From positions 8,023,361 to 8,087,360 of the forward strand of contig NC_135564.1 in the NCBI RefSeq assembly GCF_964340395.1: a stretch of DNA of 64,000 nt, in the 5' to 3' direction. Shown piece after piece: positions 50,201 through 61,900 of this stretch. The stretch's first letter is position 1; every line of letters starts with the position of its first letter. The DNA is from Glandiceps talaboti. Lineage: Eukaryota; Hemichordata; Enteropneusta; Spengelidae. The notes under the pieces were generated by a model. It ran no database searches, was not told the DNA's origin, and was given only the letters and a program-made list of their open reading frames with translations. Position numbers and translations under genes: made by a program.

Positions 50201-52890
50201 GTTCTACCTATCCAGTAAACAGTGCCCTCTGGTGGCAGAGTAGAGTGTAAACAAACTGTGCTACAAAGTGTGACAATTAAGCTCCTTTGTTATTCACATT
50301 TGTTAATTCAAATGTTGTTCCATTGAAAGTGAGAACTAATAACACTTTAAATATTATTTTAGATATACTTATTAAAACCACCCATTAGGACGTTATATCC
50401 TGAGGTTTTGATAAGTTGATGACATACACATTGGTGTCAGGAGTAGGGGCTGGGGGTGGGGAGGGGTTGGTCAATAGTATGGCTATGACAACCATGATGG
50501 ATACAGACAACATCAATTCTCATTCAGGGCCATTTGGAGGCATGCCAACTGTTATTTTGATGTCTAGACCAATCAGATCTCGTGATTTGCACCAGCAAGA
50601 TACTAGCATAACATAACATAATATCTATTTTGTAGACCTTAGACTAGACTAACTTTGTACTTGTTTTGATTGCAGCCTGGTCTGATAATAAACCATCATG
50701 CTGACCATACACTAAATAGTTTTTGTCAGTGGCAGTCTACATTACAAACATTGAATGGATCACATGACCATGCTGTGCTCCTCACAGGACTTGACATCTG
50801 TTCATGGAAAAATGAACCCTGTGATACTTTAGGTTGGTAGACTACTTCCTTCTTTTTCAGGGGAAAAGCTAGACTGTCGACAGTCGCTTGCTCACTGGCA
50901 AGGAAATGACAGCATTTTCATAAACCGCAATGTGTGACTATTTATCTGAAGGTAGTAAGCACTTAGGAGTCATGAATATTCATTGTTCATCCAACACATA
51001 TTCATCTCTGCTAAGACCTATGATACAACTGTGAATGTACAACAGAGATGAAAAAGAGTTTCAATTTGGTGTTTCCTTGTAGTGTGGATTCTTGAGTCAT
51101 GTCATTGCCTGAGTTTACATCACCTACAACAACACTGGCGATTTCAGAGAAACATCAAGTTGATCTTGTGCCTTTATAGGGTATCTTTGCTATGGGCTAT
51201 TGCATCATGGGAGTCAGCAAAAATAATATATTCATGGTTGCAAAATGAATATTCATGACTCCTGAGTCCTTATTCCCTTCAGTGTAAAACATCTCTCATG
51301 AATATTATTTCTCTGAAATCGCAAGATGATGTAAAATCATGAAATGACTCTCCAGAACTCATAGTTTGTCAAAATGCCATTACTTCCTGGAGTGGTGTTC
51401 CCCTTTAAAAGGTATGCAGCAACTTTCATTTTAGAATCGTTGTAAAATTTGTTGTTTTATTGACTGTAAACTGACTGTACATGTATTAAAAGATGTGATT
51501 ATTAAATGCATATTTTGCAGGTTTTGCCCCAATTAATGGAATGTGCAGTAAATACAGAAGTTGTACTGTCAATGAAGATAGTGGTCTGGGTTTGGCATTT
51601 ACAATAGCACATGAATCAGGACACAAGTAAGTTATGGTGTACTGTATATCTCTCAGACCTGGGTATTCCATGAATCAGGATACAAGTAAGTTATACATGT
51701 CAAAGGCTTTGTTTACACGATAACATTTTAAACTAAAACCACAACTATTTTGATGTCTTTGCACCTACCGTTTACACTGAGACACACATGGAAATGCAAC
51801 GATTTGTAGATGCTGCTGAAAGTCGGATTGTTTTTAAAATGATTTTCATTGGAAAACGAAATCCATGTAAATTGGCAAAACTAACAAGATTAAAAAAAAA
51901 TGGAGTCATGCCACATAAATACCGAAAGGCAAATGTTCAAAAATATACAAATTTGACCTCAGGAATGATTCCATCAATGACATACTTACAAGTCCACTTT
52001 TATAGCTAATTCAAGTTTTTGTGCATGTGCGACAACATCGATTTATTCCACCTTAAGTATTTTCGTGTAAACAGTCAAAAACTCTGTGCATTTTTATTTG
52101 AAAACATTGTTGTGTGAACGAAGCCCATTAAGATCTGAGTAACACATGAGTTAGTCCCAATATATGGTCTAGCTCTATCATTACATGAATCAAAGCAATT
52201 TAGTATCAAGTCAACAGTTAATTTAGGTTTTACAATTACGATAACACACAAATCAAGACATAGAAGTTTAATGTAACAGTTTAACCAATATCATGCACTT
52301 CTATAGGAATCAAGACAATTATTTTGTGTACACTGTAGTGTCGGCTGTACAAGCTAAGATCAGGTTGCTAAATATAAAACACATGGTCTTGTCAAATCTG
52401 GTCTGCTGAAACCAGATCATGGTCAATTTACTTTCATCATTGATATTAGTTCCATTGGTGTGTGTTGTAATGTGGTGTGTAGGTACATGAAAGGTTATTT
52501 GGCTAGAGGCAAAGAAAGAGTTTTGTCTTACATGTGAATTTGTTAACAAAAATAAACTAACTTTATATAATAGTTAAGCTTAGTTTAATTGCATGTTTTT
52601 CTTCTCATTACATATTTTAAATAAACTGGTAGTGGTACAAAAGTTTATTGACTAAAAAAAAGAGTCCAGTAATATGCTTAGTATACAATATATGGTACTG
52701 TCCAACCTATGCCCCCACCCCTCCCCCACCCATACATACACACTTGTATACATAAACATATGTATTTATGTACGTAAACTATGTACGGACATACATACGG
52801 ACGGACAACAGACATTCATACATACATACATACATACATACATACATACATACATACATACATACATACATACATACATACATACATACA

Positions 52891-52946
<56 letters not shown>

Positions 52947-55900
52947 CACAGAAAGCATCAATCCAAAGAACAGTATACAAACCCACTCACAGAGAAAGCT
53001 GCTGTTTCTCATCATGGAATGGCACGTGTGTTGTATTTCAAGTATCAAACACAAAGATCTCTTACACTTCGACGTGTATTAGACAGCTGGCTTGGTTCAA
53101 TTATACAGTAGATCTACTTGATTCAAAGGAGTTACTTTCAACAACCATATCATTATCCAACATACCTATGAGTACTAAATGTTGTACAATTCAAGTCTTA
53201 TAGAGTGGATGCATAGATATAGGAAGGCATTATGTGGTCACACGTAGACAGGTTATCTCTAAAGATGTCGTTACAGTAACTGTCATGTCCTTATCATCAT
53301 GTACAACCATCAGCAGATTAGACACTGACAGGGACATTGTTTAACACGCTTTGACATGCCAACATTTCAACAAAATGAGGTGTTTGCTTGAATTATATTA
53401 CGTTTGCATCATTAAGTAAAGTTATAAGTACTTTGTAAGATCCTTGAGTGTCAATTGGCTGGATATTGTGGAAATTCAGTGTCGAGTTGCCCAAAGATTG
53501 TTGGCTATTGTCGCTTGACAATGTCTGATATTGAGTTCCCCTGCATGCAGAGATTATATCTATCTATAGCTTGACTTTGTCATGGGCTGGATATTGAGTA
53601 GCCCAAAACCCCTAATTGCTATCTGACGTGACTTTTTCATGGGTTGGACGTAGCCCTGCAGAGACTATGGATATATCTAGCTTGACTTTGTTGTGGGCTG
53701 GATAACTGAGGAGCCCAAAACCCAGTGTCTTTCACCAAACTTACATAGACACATCTAAGTCAGCTACAATCAGAACACGTGTGATTTTCAAGTGTTTTCA
53801 ACAAGGTATATATAAATGATTTACAAAAAGTGAGTGGTAATTACCGGTAATTCACAAATCGCAATATCGTCAACATTCACCATTCACCGTTCTCAGTTCT
53901 TTTATACATACAGTGTTTATAGATTCCAAAATGTCAAGGTCTGTACTTGCACTTGATGTAAATCTGCACTTCATCAAGTTTACAAAAAAAACAAAACCAT
54001 TTATTAGAAAGCCAGTCTTCTTTAACAGATTAAAGTCTTCACTTTTATCAAACGAATTTCCTCTCTTGACAAACTCACATTTGCCCTTTGACCCCCAGAT
54101 TGGCGTATTTCTCACTACTTGTTTATTTGATTTTAGCCAAATTTCGGTACTTTTCAACGTCCTTATCTTTCCTGTTTATGTACAGCACGTGTGCCAACTA
54201 CCGGACTAACATGTTGCAAGCTTCAAGTACTAAATGCCCAATTGTTCATACTTGAATGGATTCTTTTAACACCAAAGACTATAAAATTTGACATTAAGTA
54301 TTTCTCTGTGGTTGTCGTGTGCGTAATTGAGAGGAACATATCAAATGGCCCTGGTAGATAGGACATGGATGTACCACATCCTGAATAGATTAAACGATAT
54401 TATCAAAGCTTTTAGTTAAAGAAAATGGGACAAATGAAATTCCACTTCATGATTTATTTGGTAGAAACAGCAATGACAGTTTTTGATATTGAAATTGAAA
54501 CCCCTCTTTGTTTTAAGATGACGTGTGTTATAGATTACAAAACTTTTTATTTCAAGTAATGTGTCAGACCGTAAATGTGTGTCTGTAGTCTAGTAACTAT
54601 ACGTGTGGTCATCTTTCTCTCCACCTTATAGTCAAATGGGTTTCTTAAGCCTGCATTCCATTCTTATTAGCGACAGCATAAGTGTAGTGGTATTGGAACG
54701 TTGTTATAATTAATGTGATGACGTTATCGCATCGCATCCTCCAGTGACTTACTTTCAACCTGGAGGTTTGAGTTTGTAGTAAATTGAACAAACTAACCAA
54801 TTAAACCTGCCTGTCAGGTTGTGATTACTGACTTGCACTTTTCACACTTTCCCTAGCAGGAGATTTAGCTAGATTTTAGGTAGAATTTATCCATTTGACT
54901 ATATGTGGAGAGAGAGATCATAGAAAATGATAACATGTATAGTTACTAGACTTCTGTGTCTGTATGTCAAAAAGGAGATACACATGATCTACCAGTAGTA
55001 TCTCATTTTCCATGGCTTGATTTTTTTCTCTGCACATCTACTTTTGAGAATCCATGTCTCACAACCATAAAATACCATGAGTACATCATAGTCTGAGATT
55101 GATATACTTAAAAGAACAATCAAGAGCCAGACAGACTGATAATTGAAGAAAGATTAATTATAAAATAGAAAATCACCAAAAATAGTTTTTGATACAGATA
55201 AGTAAAAGTTAAGTGATAGATACTAGATGTTTTACCTGTATGGCCCCCTTTAGTTTGTTACTGTAACATTTATTTAAATTCTTTTTTTTTTACCCCACCA
55301 CAACATTTTTAATTGCATTCTTGACAGTCTTTCTACAACATCAGTAATTGTGTGAGTGTTGAAAGCCATGTACTATAGCCTTGACAGTTAGTAGCAGCAA
55401 AGAGTAGTAGCTACTTGGTCTTATCTGAACTACAGATGTTTTTCATCACAGCTATGCATGTGTGTGTGTGTGTTGTTGTGTTGTCTAAAGGGGGACATTA
55501 GTCAGAGTGACTGAATAACAAACTATAACGGTCAGATGTACAAGTTGAATATCTATTAAGAGAGGCCTAGTATCATCAAAACCTTGACATGTTCAATAGA
55601 CTCTCTCTATCACTTCTAGAATGTCTCCCAAAGGGTAGAGATTTGATATGGGTGGTATCAGCAGTCAGGAGTTCAGATTGGGTCACTTCGTTGAATCATC
55701 AAGTACACTTGTACATCATACATGTATAATAGTAATTTAGTATAGGAAGACTTAATGACAGAACCCCATGACATGTGAGTGCAAATGTGATGTAATAGGA
55801 ATATTTGCATAAGTGCTTACAGTGTTCTCTGCGCTTGTATGTATGTATGTATGTATGTATGTGAGTGAAAGTGCAGCAGAAAATGCTGCAAGCACGAATG

Positions 55901-58900
55901 CAAATACCTGAGTATCCACACTGGAATATTCACGTGGCATGGGGTTCTGTTATTATTACATATAATTTATAACTGAAACAGCAAATTTTTATAAAATAAC
56001 AAAAATCATACAGCGCAATCATGCGATTTCGTGTGTAGCGAAAGATCATGCCCTCATTTACATATCATTTGCATGCAGGTATGGAATACTGTTTTCAGTA
56101 TTGCACATGGGTGAAAATACCAATAATACGCGTGTGCATTAGTGCAAGTAATCTCTGCTACATGTGAAATAATTCCCATTACTAAGTGATGTGTTTTCAG
56201 TTCTTGAAAATCACTTTATTACAAAAATTTACCTACATACAAAACATTAAATAGGTTCAAACAACCCCTAACCCCGTACGCTAGTCTTGCTAAATTGAAA
56301 AAGGAAACGAATAGCCATTTTTCTACCCTTGTCTCCCAACTTACTGTGTTGCCATGGTAACTAATAGTATATTTTTGTTATTATATATTTTCAGTTTTGG
56401 TATGGTACATGATGGTGAAGGCAATGACTGTAGTAAATCCCGTGGTCACATTATGTCCCCTACTTTGACCGGTGATAATAATGGTATCTTCTCATGGTCA
56501 GCATGCAGTAGACAATATCTCAAAGATTTCCTAACGTAAGTATTTTATCACTACTGTAACAGTTTTGAGATTTATTTTCATGTGTTACATTTCATTTCAA
56601 AGGTGAGGTATCCAGCTGGAACAATCGTAAATTTGTTATGCTCTTTGTGTGTGCTGTTCATGGGAGTCAGCAGAAATAATATATTCATAATGGTTGCACA
56701 ATGCATATTCATGAGAGATGTTTTACACTGGAGGAAATAAGCACTTAGGAGTCATGAATATTCATTGTGCAACCACGAATATATTATTTCTTCTGGGACT
56801 CCCATGATGCAGTAGACCACAGCAGAGATATGCCCTATAATTGCACAAGATCAACTTGATGCTTCTCTGAAATCGCAAATTTAAGTAAATGTAGGTGATG
56901 TAAAATTATGAAATGACTCTCCAGAATCCATAGTTTGTGAAAATGTCTCTGTTTCCTCAGAATGGTGTTCAACTTAGAGGGGTGATGGGTAGGTAAACAT
57001 TTACCTGCCAGTGTTGTAACAGGATACCATACTCAGTTTACATGTTACAAGGCATGGAAATGTATCCAAGGTTGTACAAAATTTCTCACCATTAGTATTT
57101 AGGGTTCCCAACGTTTAGCAAAGAAAATTATTTACATTAAAAATTGACACACCATAACTGTTAATGTTATATTTAAATTAAAACTTACATTTGGATAAAT
57201 ACAAAAATATCAGGTGAGATTTCATGCTGTAATACTTTCATTGAACATACAGACATTTATTTCTTTATATGCAGGTCAACGAAGTCCCTGTGTCTGGAGA
57301 ATGAACCCAACTCAGTTGCTGAATATCGGTTTCCAGAGAAGTTACCCGGGGAGTTATATGATGCCGATTTGCAATGCAAATGGCAGTTTGGATCACGTGC
57401 TTCTCTATGCACATTTGACTTCGGAAAGGTATCTGCACGTAAGCTGTTTCTAGGTATTTCTTCCACATCACATATATCACTTCCGAATTGTACTTCGTCC
57501 TGCACCCCCCTCTTTTTTTTTTGGTATCATCTTTGTACTCCCTGTCTATGTATATGTAGTATGTGATTTCAACTTCTAAACTTGCAGAGAGCATTTATTG
57601 CATTTTCTAGAGTTGTGTAAACATTTGCCAAAATTTGGACATTTGAAATTGTTATTTTATCATCTTGACAAGGGAAGCAAAATCACACAGATCGCGATGT
57701 AGACAGCAAAATCACAGATCGCGTCGTAGACAGGCTAATTAACATTAACACTGTAGTGTTATTGTAGTAACAGTATCTAGAAAGTAGAGAAATATGTAAT
57801 ATATACAAACTTGTTCAACATGTTCTGATAGTCTGCCCATGGCAGGTTTTACTTGTCAAAATAAGTCAATTTTTTTTTCAACATTTGAATCAACTTCTTT
57901 TTTGTACTTCAAATTCTAACAATAAGAAAATACCACTTGAGATGTAATACCCTAGTATGTACTCAACTGTTATAGTTACTCTCAAAGATGATCAGAAAAT
58001 TACACACACACAAAAAAAAAAATCACAAAAAAAAAAAAAAAAAAAAAAAAAATTCATGTCGGCTTTACTTCCTTGTGTAGCTAAAATAAAAATCAAACAT
58101 AAACAATAAAGGAAAGACAAAAATGACTAAAATGTAAAAATGAGCTTTTTACTGCTTTTATGAGATTTGTATTTTAGAAAGTCTGAAATGGATAAAATGC
58201 TCTCTGCAGATATCTCCCCAAATCTACTATAAACCTGACTCTTGTGATGAAACCTTTGTTAATCTTGACTTAGTATTTTGTTGTGTCTTAATAGCTTCCC
58301 TAGTCAACTTACTACTGTGTATCCTTTCAACTTCACAATAATCTATTCATCTTGTACCTTATCCCGATTGGTCAGTTTGTTGTGTCTAAGGTTAGATAAA
58401 GTCAAAGGTCAGATGGGGTCATTTCAATATTCAGATAGCTTATTTTTTAAATTTTAGTTGAATTGTTTTATTTGAGGTATAGCGGTAGTTAATTATACCC
58501 ATCATCACTGTTGGGGGTCACTGCTGGGAGTGATCAGGACAGCTCCAATGAATCATGTATTTAAGGTATTGTGTAATAACAGGTAAGTGACACTAACTCC
58601 ATTTGAGGATGTCACAGGGGAGAAGGCATCTCATGAGAAGTTATTAGAAATGTTACCCTCCAGTAAATTAATAGACTAACAGGCAACAATACTTGTAGAA
58701 TTTGTCCATAATTATGAAATCATTTTGATCATGATAAAGTATTGTTGCTACATTAATCGGTGTGCTTTGTTTTGTTTTTAGGCTGTGTGCAAAGCACTGT
58801 GGTGTCATAAAGATGGCCGCCGATGTGAAACGAAGTTCCTACCCGCTGCGGAGGGTACGTCGTGTGGCGTCAATAAATGGTGTCGACAGGGGATGTGTGT

Positions 58901-61900
58901 TGACTACGGCAATGATGGACCAAAACCAGTGAATGGTGGATGGTCAGATTTCACTGATTTCAAAGAATGTAGTCGGACCTGTGGTGGCGGCGTCATGTAT
59001 AAAGAAAGGAAATGTAGCAATCCAAGACCGCAGTATGGTGGTCAGTTTTGTGAAGGAGAGAGTAGAGTCTATAGTATGTGTAATATCCAGGTAGGTTGGT
59101 TAAATTACAGTCAACAAAACACTGCAAAATGTACACTACAAGATTCCAAACTTTTGATACTTCTGTTAAAGCTGCCCAAGCTGTAACTAGAGTGTAATTT
59201 TTTCCGATCAGACAACCAAAAATACATTCACTTAAAATTGTTAAAATACCAATAATTAGACATTGTACACGTTAGAGGTTGATTTTATCCATATAAGTAG
59301 TATAGCAATAGATTGAAATCATGATCGCCATTGAGGGCGCTGATTTTAAGGTGTGGACCTAAAATTCAATTTGTCAATTTGACAGGATTTAATGTACCAT
59401 ATTATGTGTACAGTTTAAACAAATATGTTTACCCACAGGTGATTCAATACTGTTCAGGGAAGTAGTGAGTTAGGAAAGGTGAGTGAGTATGAGTGAGTGA
59501 GATAGGGAAAGATCGGAAGATTTTCCGATATGTTGTTATAGTTACGATAAATATTTAATTTCCGTATGACGCTTGTATTCCAGGATTGTCCATCCAGTGA
59601 GATAGATTTCCGGTCCCAACAATGTGCAGCTTACAACAGTAAACCATTCAGAGGATTCTATTACAAATGGAAACCCTATACTCACGTAGACAGTAAGTTT
59701 ATCTTATCAATCAAGACAATCTCTTTGAATGGTATTGGCATCATTTCAACATTTACAGAATGTGAATGAATGGTATACACTAGGTCTATATTTAGAACTG
59801 AATATCGGTGAATGAATATACAAAGGTCTATATTTACAACTGAATATCCTGTGTCTCTGACTTCAGAAATAGCAATCTCAAAAAAAAATTTTGCCGATAC
59901 TTTGATAAAGTAAACTCAATCGCATTCTTATTGAAATTTTAAAAAAATCAAACGTTTTGAAATAAAGGTCAAAGTGATACCAAAAGTATTAAAAGTCGAA
60001 TGTCTCTTCATAGTGATTCTCTTTTGTTCTGCAGTGTTGGTTTCAATAGCCAGCCAAGTTTGTTAGTATGCCAATTTTGAAACTTGGAATTCCTCAACAG
60101 TTTATACTTGTGTCTGGTTATATTAAAACACTCAATCATAACACACGTTCAGTTTTTTACTTGATTGATAATTGCCACAATTTTATTTAGTTTGTGAGGT
60201 ATGCCATAATGGGGCGCCCTCACACATCAGTCAACACCGTAAAAGCAGGCCAGTGAGGGCAAAGCAACACAATATATATCTGATAGACTAAACTTTGATC
60301 AACTTCATTTTGTTTTGTTTTTTGTAGGAGAGGAGTCTTGTAAACTATACTGCATTGCACAAGACTTTAATTTCTTCTTTGCACTGTCTAGTAAAGTAGA
60401 TGACGGCACACCATGTAGGGATGATTCGCTGGATGTCTGCGTTAACGGAAAGTGTCAGGTAAATGTCATCTCCAAATTATTAGTGTATCTATGACAACCA
60501 TTGTTTTGCAAGTTTTAGAGACATTAACACTGAATAAATAAGTGTTGTGTGATCAAGGTCCATAGTAGACAGATCGTGATCTGTTTTCATTTTTAATTTA
60601 TTGTTCCAAAGTGACCATATTCACCCTCTACTTGAAGGTGTAATTTAGGGTAGGTGGCCAGGTGGTTAGCTCGGGAGCCGCTTACCACTGTAGTTGCCCA
60701 GAGGTGGCTGAGTTTGATTAAAAATGCCCCACATCTGTATATATAAGAAGGGTGATGCTCTACAGTTAGACCCTACTGAACAACACAGGTTTTCCCTAGT
60801 ACTTTGGTTTCTTCCTGCTTAACACAAGAGTATTTGAATTTCCATTTAATCTAATTTGGATTAATAGACTATATATTATTATTATTATTATCAGTATTCA
60901 CTTTATTTGTATTGATAGCCTGTAGGTTGCGACTATGTCTTGGGGTCTTCTGCAAGGTTTGATAGTTGTGGTGTGTGTAACGGAGATAATTCAACGTGTG
61001 ATTTCATAACTGGTACTTTTACAAAACAACCAACACACAACGGTAAGTATAGAGATGAACACATGATATTTATCAATTCGCTAATTTCATGACCTCTCTA
61101 CGACCCGCATACGGCCAATCCGGGAGGCTCATTTGAATTGAATCCAAATGAGATTTTTTTTAAATATCTTCAATATCTTGGCTCACCTTGGAAGCCAATA
61201 AAAATGTAAATCTTTACTCTTGTTCATGTGTGGCAATTAGGAACACAGCAGTTGGAAGACTTGTTCATAATTAGATGCAAATTTATTCAAAAATGGACAC
61301 CTGACTTACTATTTCAGGGTCACGTAAAGGTGGAATTTAGTACAGAGCAGTGGTTTTGGAGCAGTCATCTTAGGCTGATTGAAAGAGCCAATGAAAGAGT
61401 CCGTTTTATGAAAGCTGATCAGTGATTGGTCATAATATATTCAAATTAATCCTGACATAATACTCATGAATAATTAAATACCCATATAGTACATACATCC
61501 TATAGTTGTGCATTTCCAGCGGCAGTATTATTTTTCGTTTTGTCAGTGAAATATATACAGGCTTGTGAGAATGCCACAGTACTGCACTGATTCCATCGTA
61601 TATATTTCCATATTTAGACTACTACTCAGTAATAAAAGTACCAACTGGTGCACGTAATATCCTGGTGGAGGAAATGAACATATCGTCTAGTTACCTAGCA
61701 ATGAGAAATGAACACTTTAAATACTATCTTACTGGTAATTGGACTGTAGACTGGCCAGGTGAATTCAAGGTGGCTGGTACTACGTTTATATATAGTAGAG
61801 AATACAATAGACCGGAGTCATTGCGAGCACTTGGACCAACCAGAGAAGAAATCACTATTGAGGTAAGTAGTAGTCTGAGAGGAGTGAAGTACAAGGTTGT

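Larger units (their letters stand above)
49493..51520 (+). other. three short ADAMTS introns
   Basis: The introns are 49493-50069 (577 bp), 50154-50675 (522 bp) and 50833-51520 (688 bp), all GT..AG. The third is mostly occupied by copy 1 of the inverted-repeat element. The first two hold unique sequence with nothing recognised. Confidence 0.88.
51627..56394 (+). other. ADAMTS intron that splits the zinc site (4,768 bp)
   Basis: The phase-2 intron GTAAGT...TTTTCAG contains the exon-end echo, two microsatellites, the 53.4-53.7 kb repeat and the X-box-like palindrome near its end. The unique stretches 53,730-55,830 and 55,865-56,340 hold nothing recognised. A pair of overlapping open frames near 53870-54209 on both strands has no domain features. 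Confidence 0.88.
56536..58781 (+). other. two ADAMTS introns around the disintegrin-like start
   Basis: 56536-57274 (739 bp) contains copy 2 of the inverted-repeat element. 57429-58781 (1,353 bp) contains the solo GATCGCGATGTAGACAG fragment and an A run at 58012-58051. Confidence 0.85.

Noticed and set aside
52674-53203. Long open frames rich in His, Thr, Tyr and Ile
   Set aside because: They are translations of the (CATA)n-(CA)n microsatellite, open in several frames on both strands.
57265-57594. Antisense open frames over the disintegrin-like exon
   Set aside because: They are shadows of the real coding exon on the + strand.
61228-61425. Extra exon between the Cys-rich and spacer exons
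   Set aside because: The flanking exons already join in phase with conserved sequence, and the frame has no ADAMTS features.
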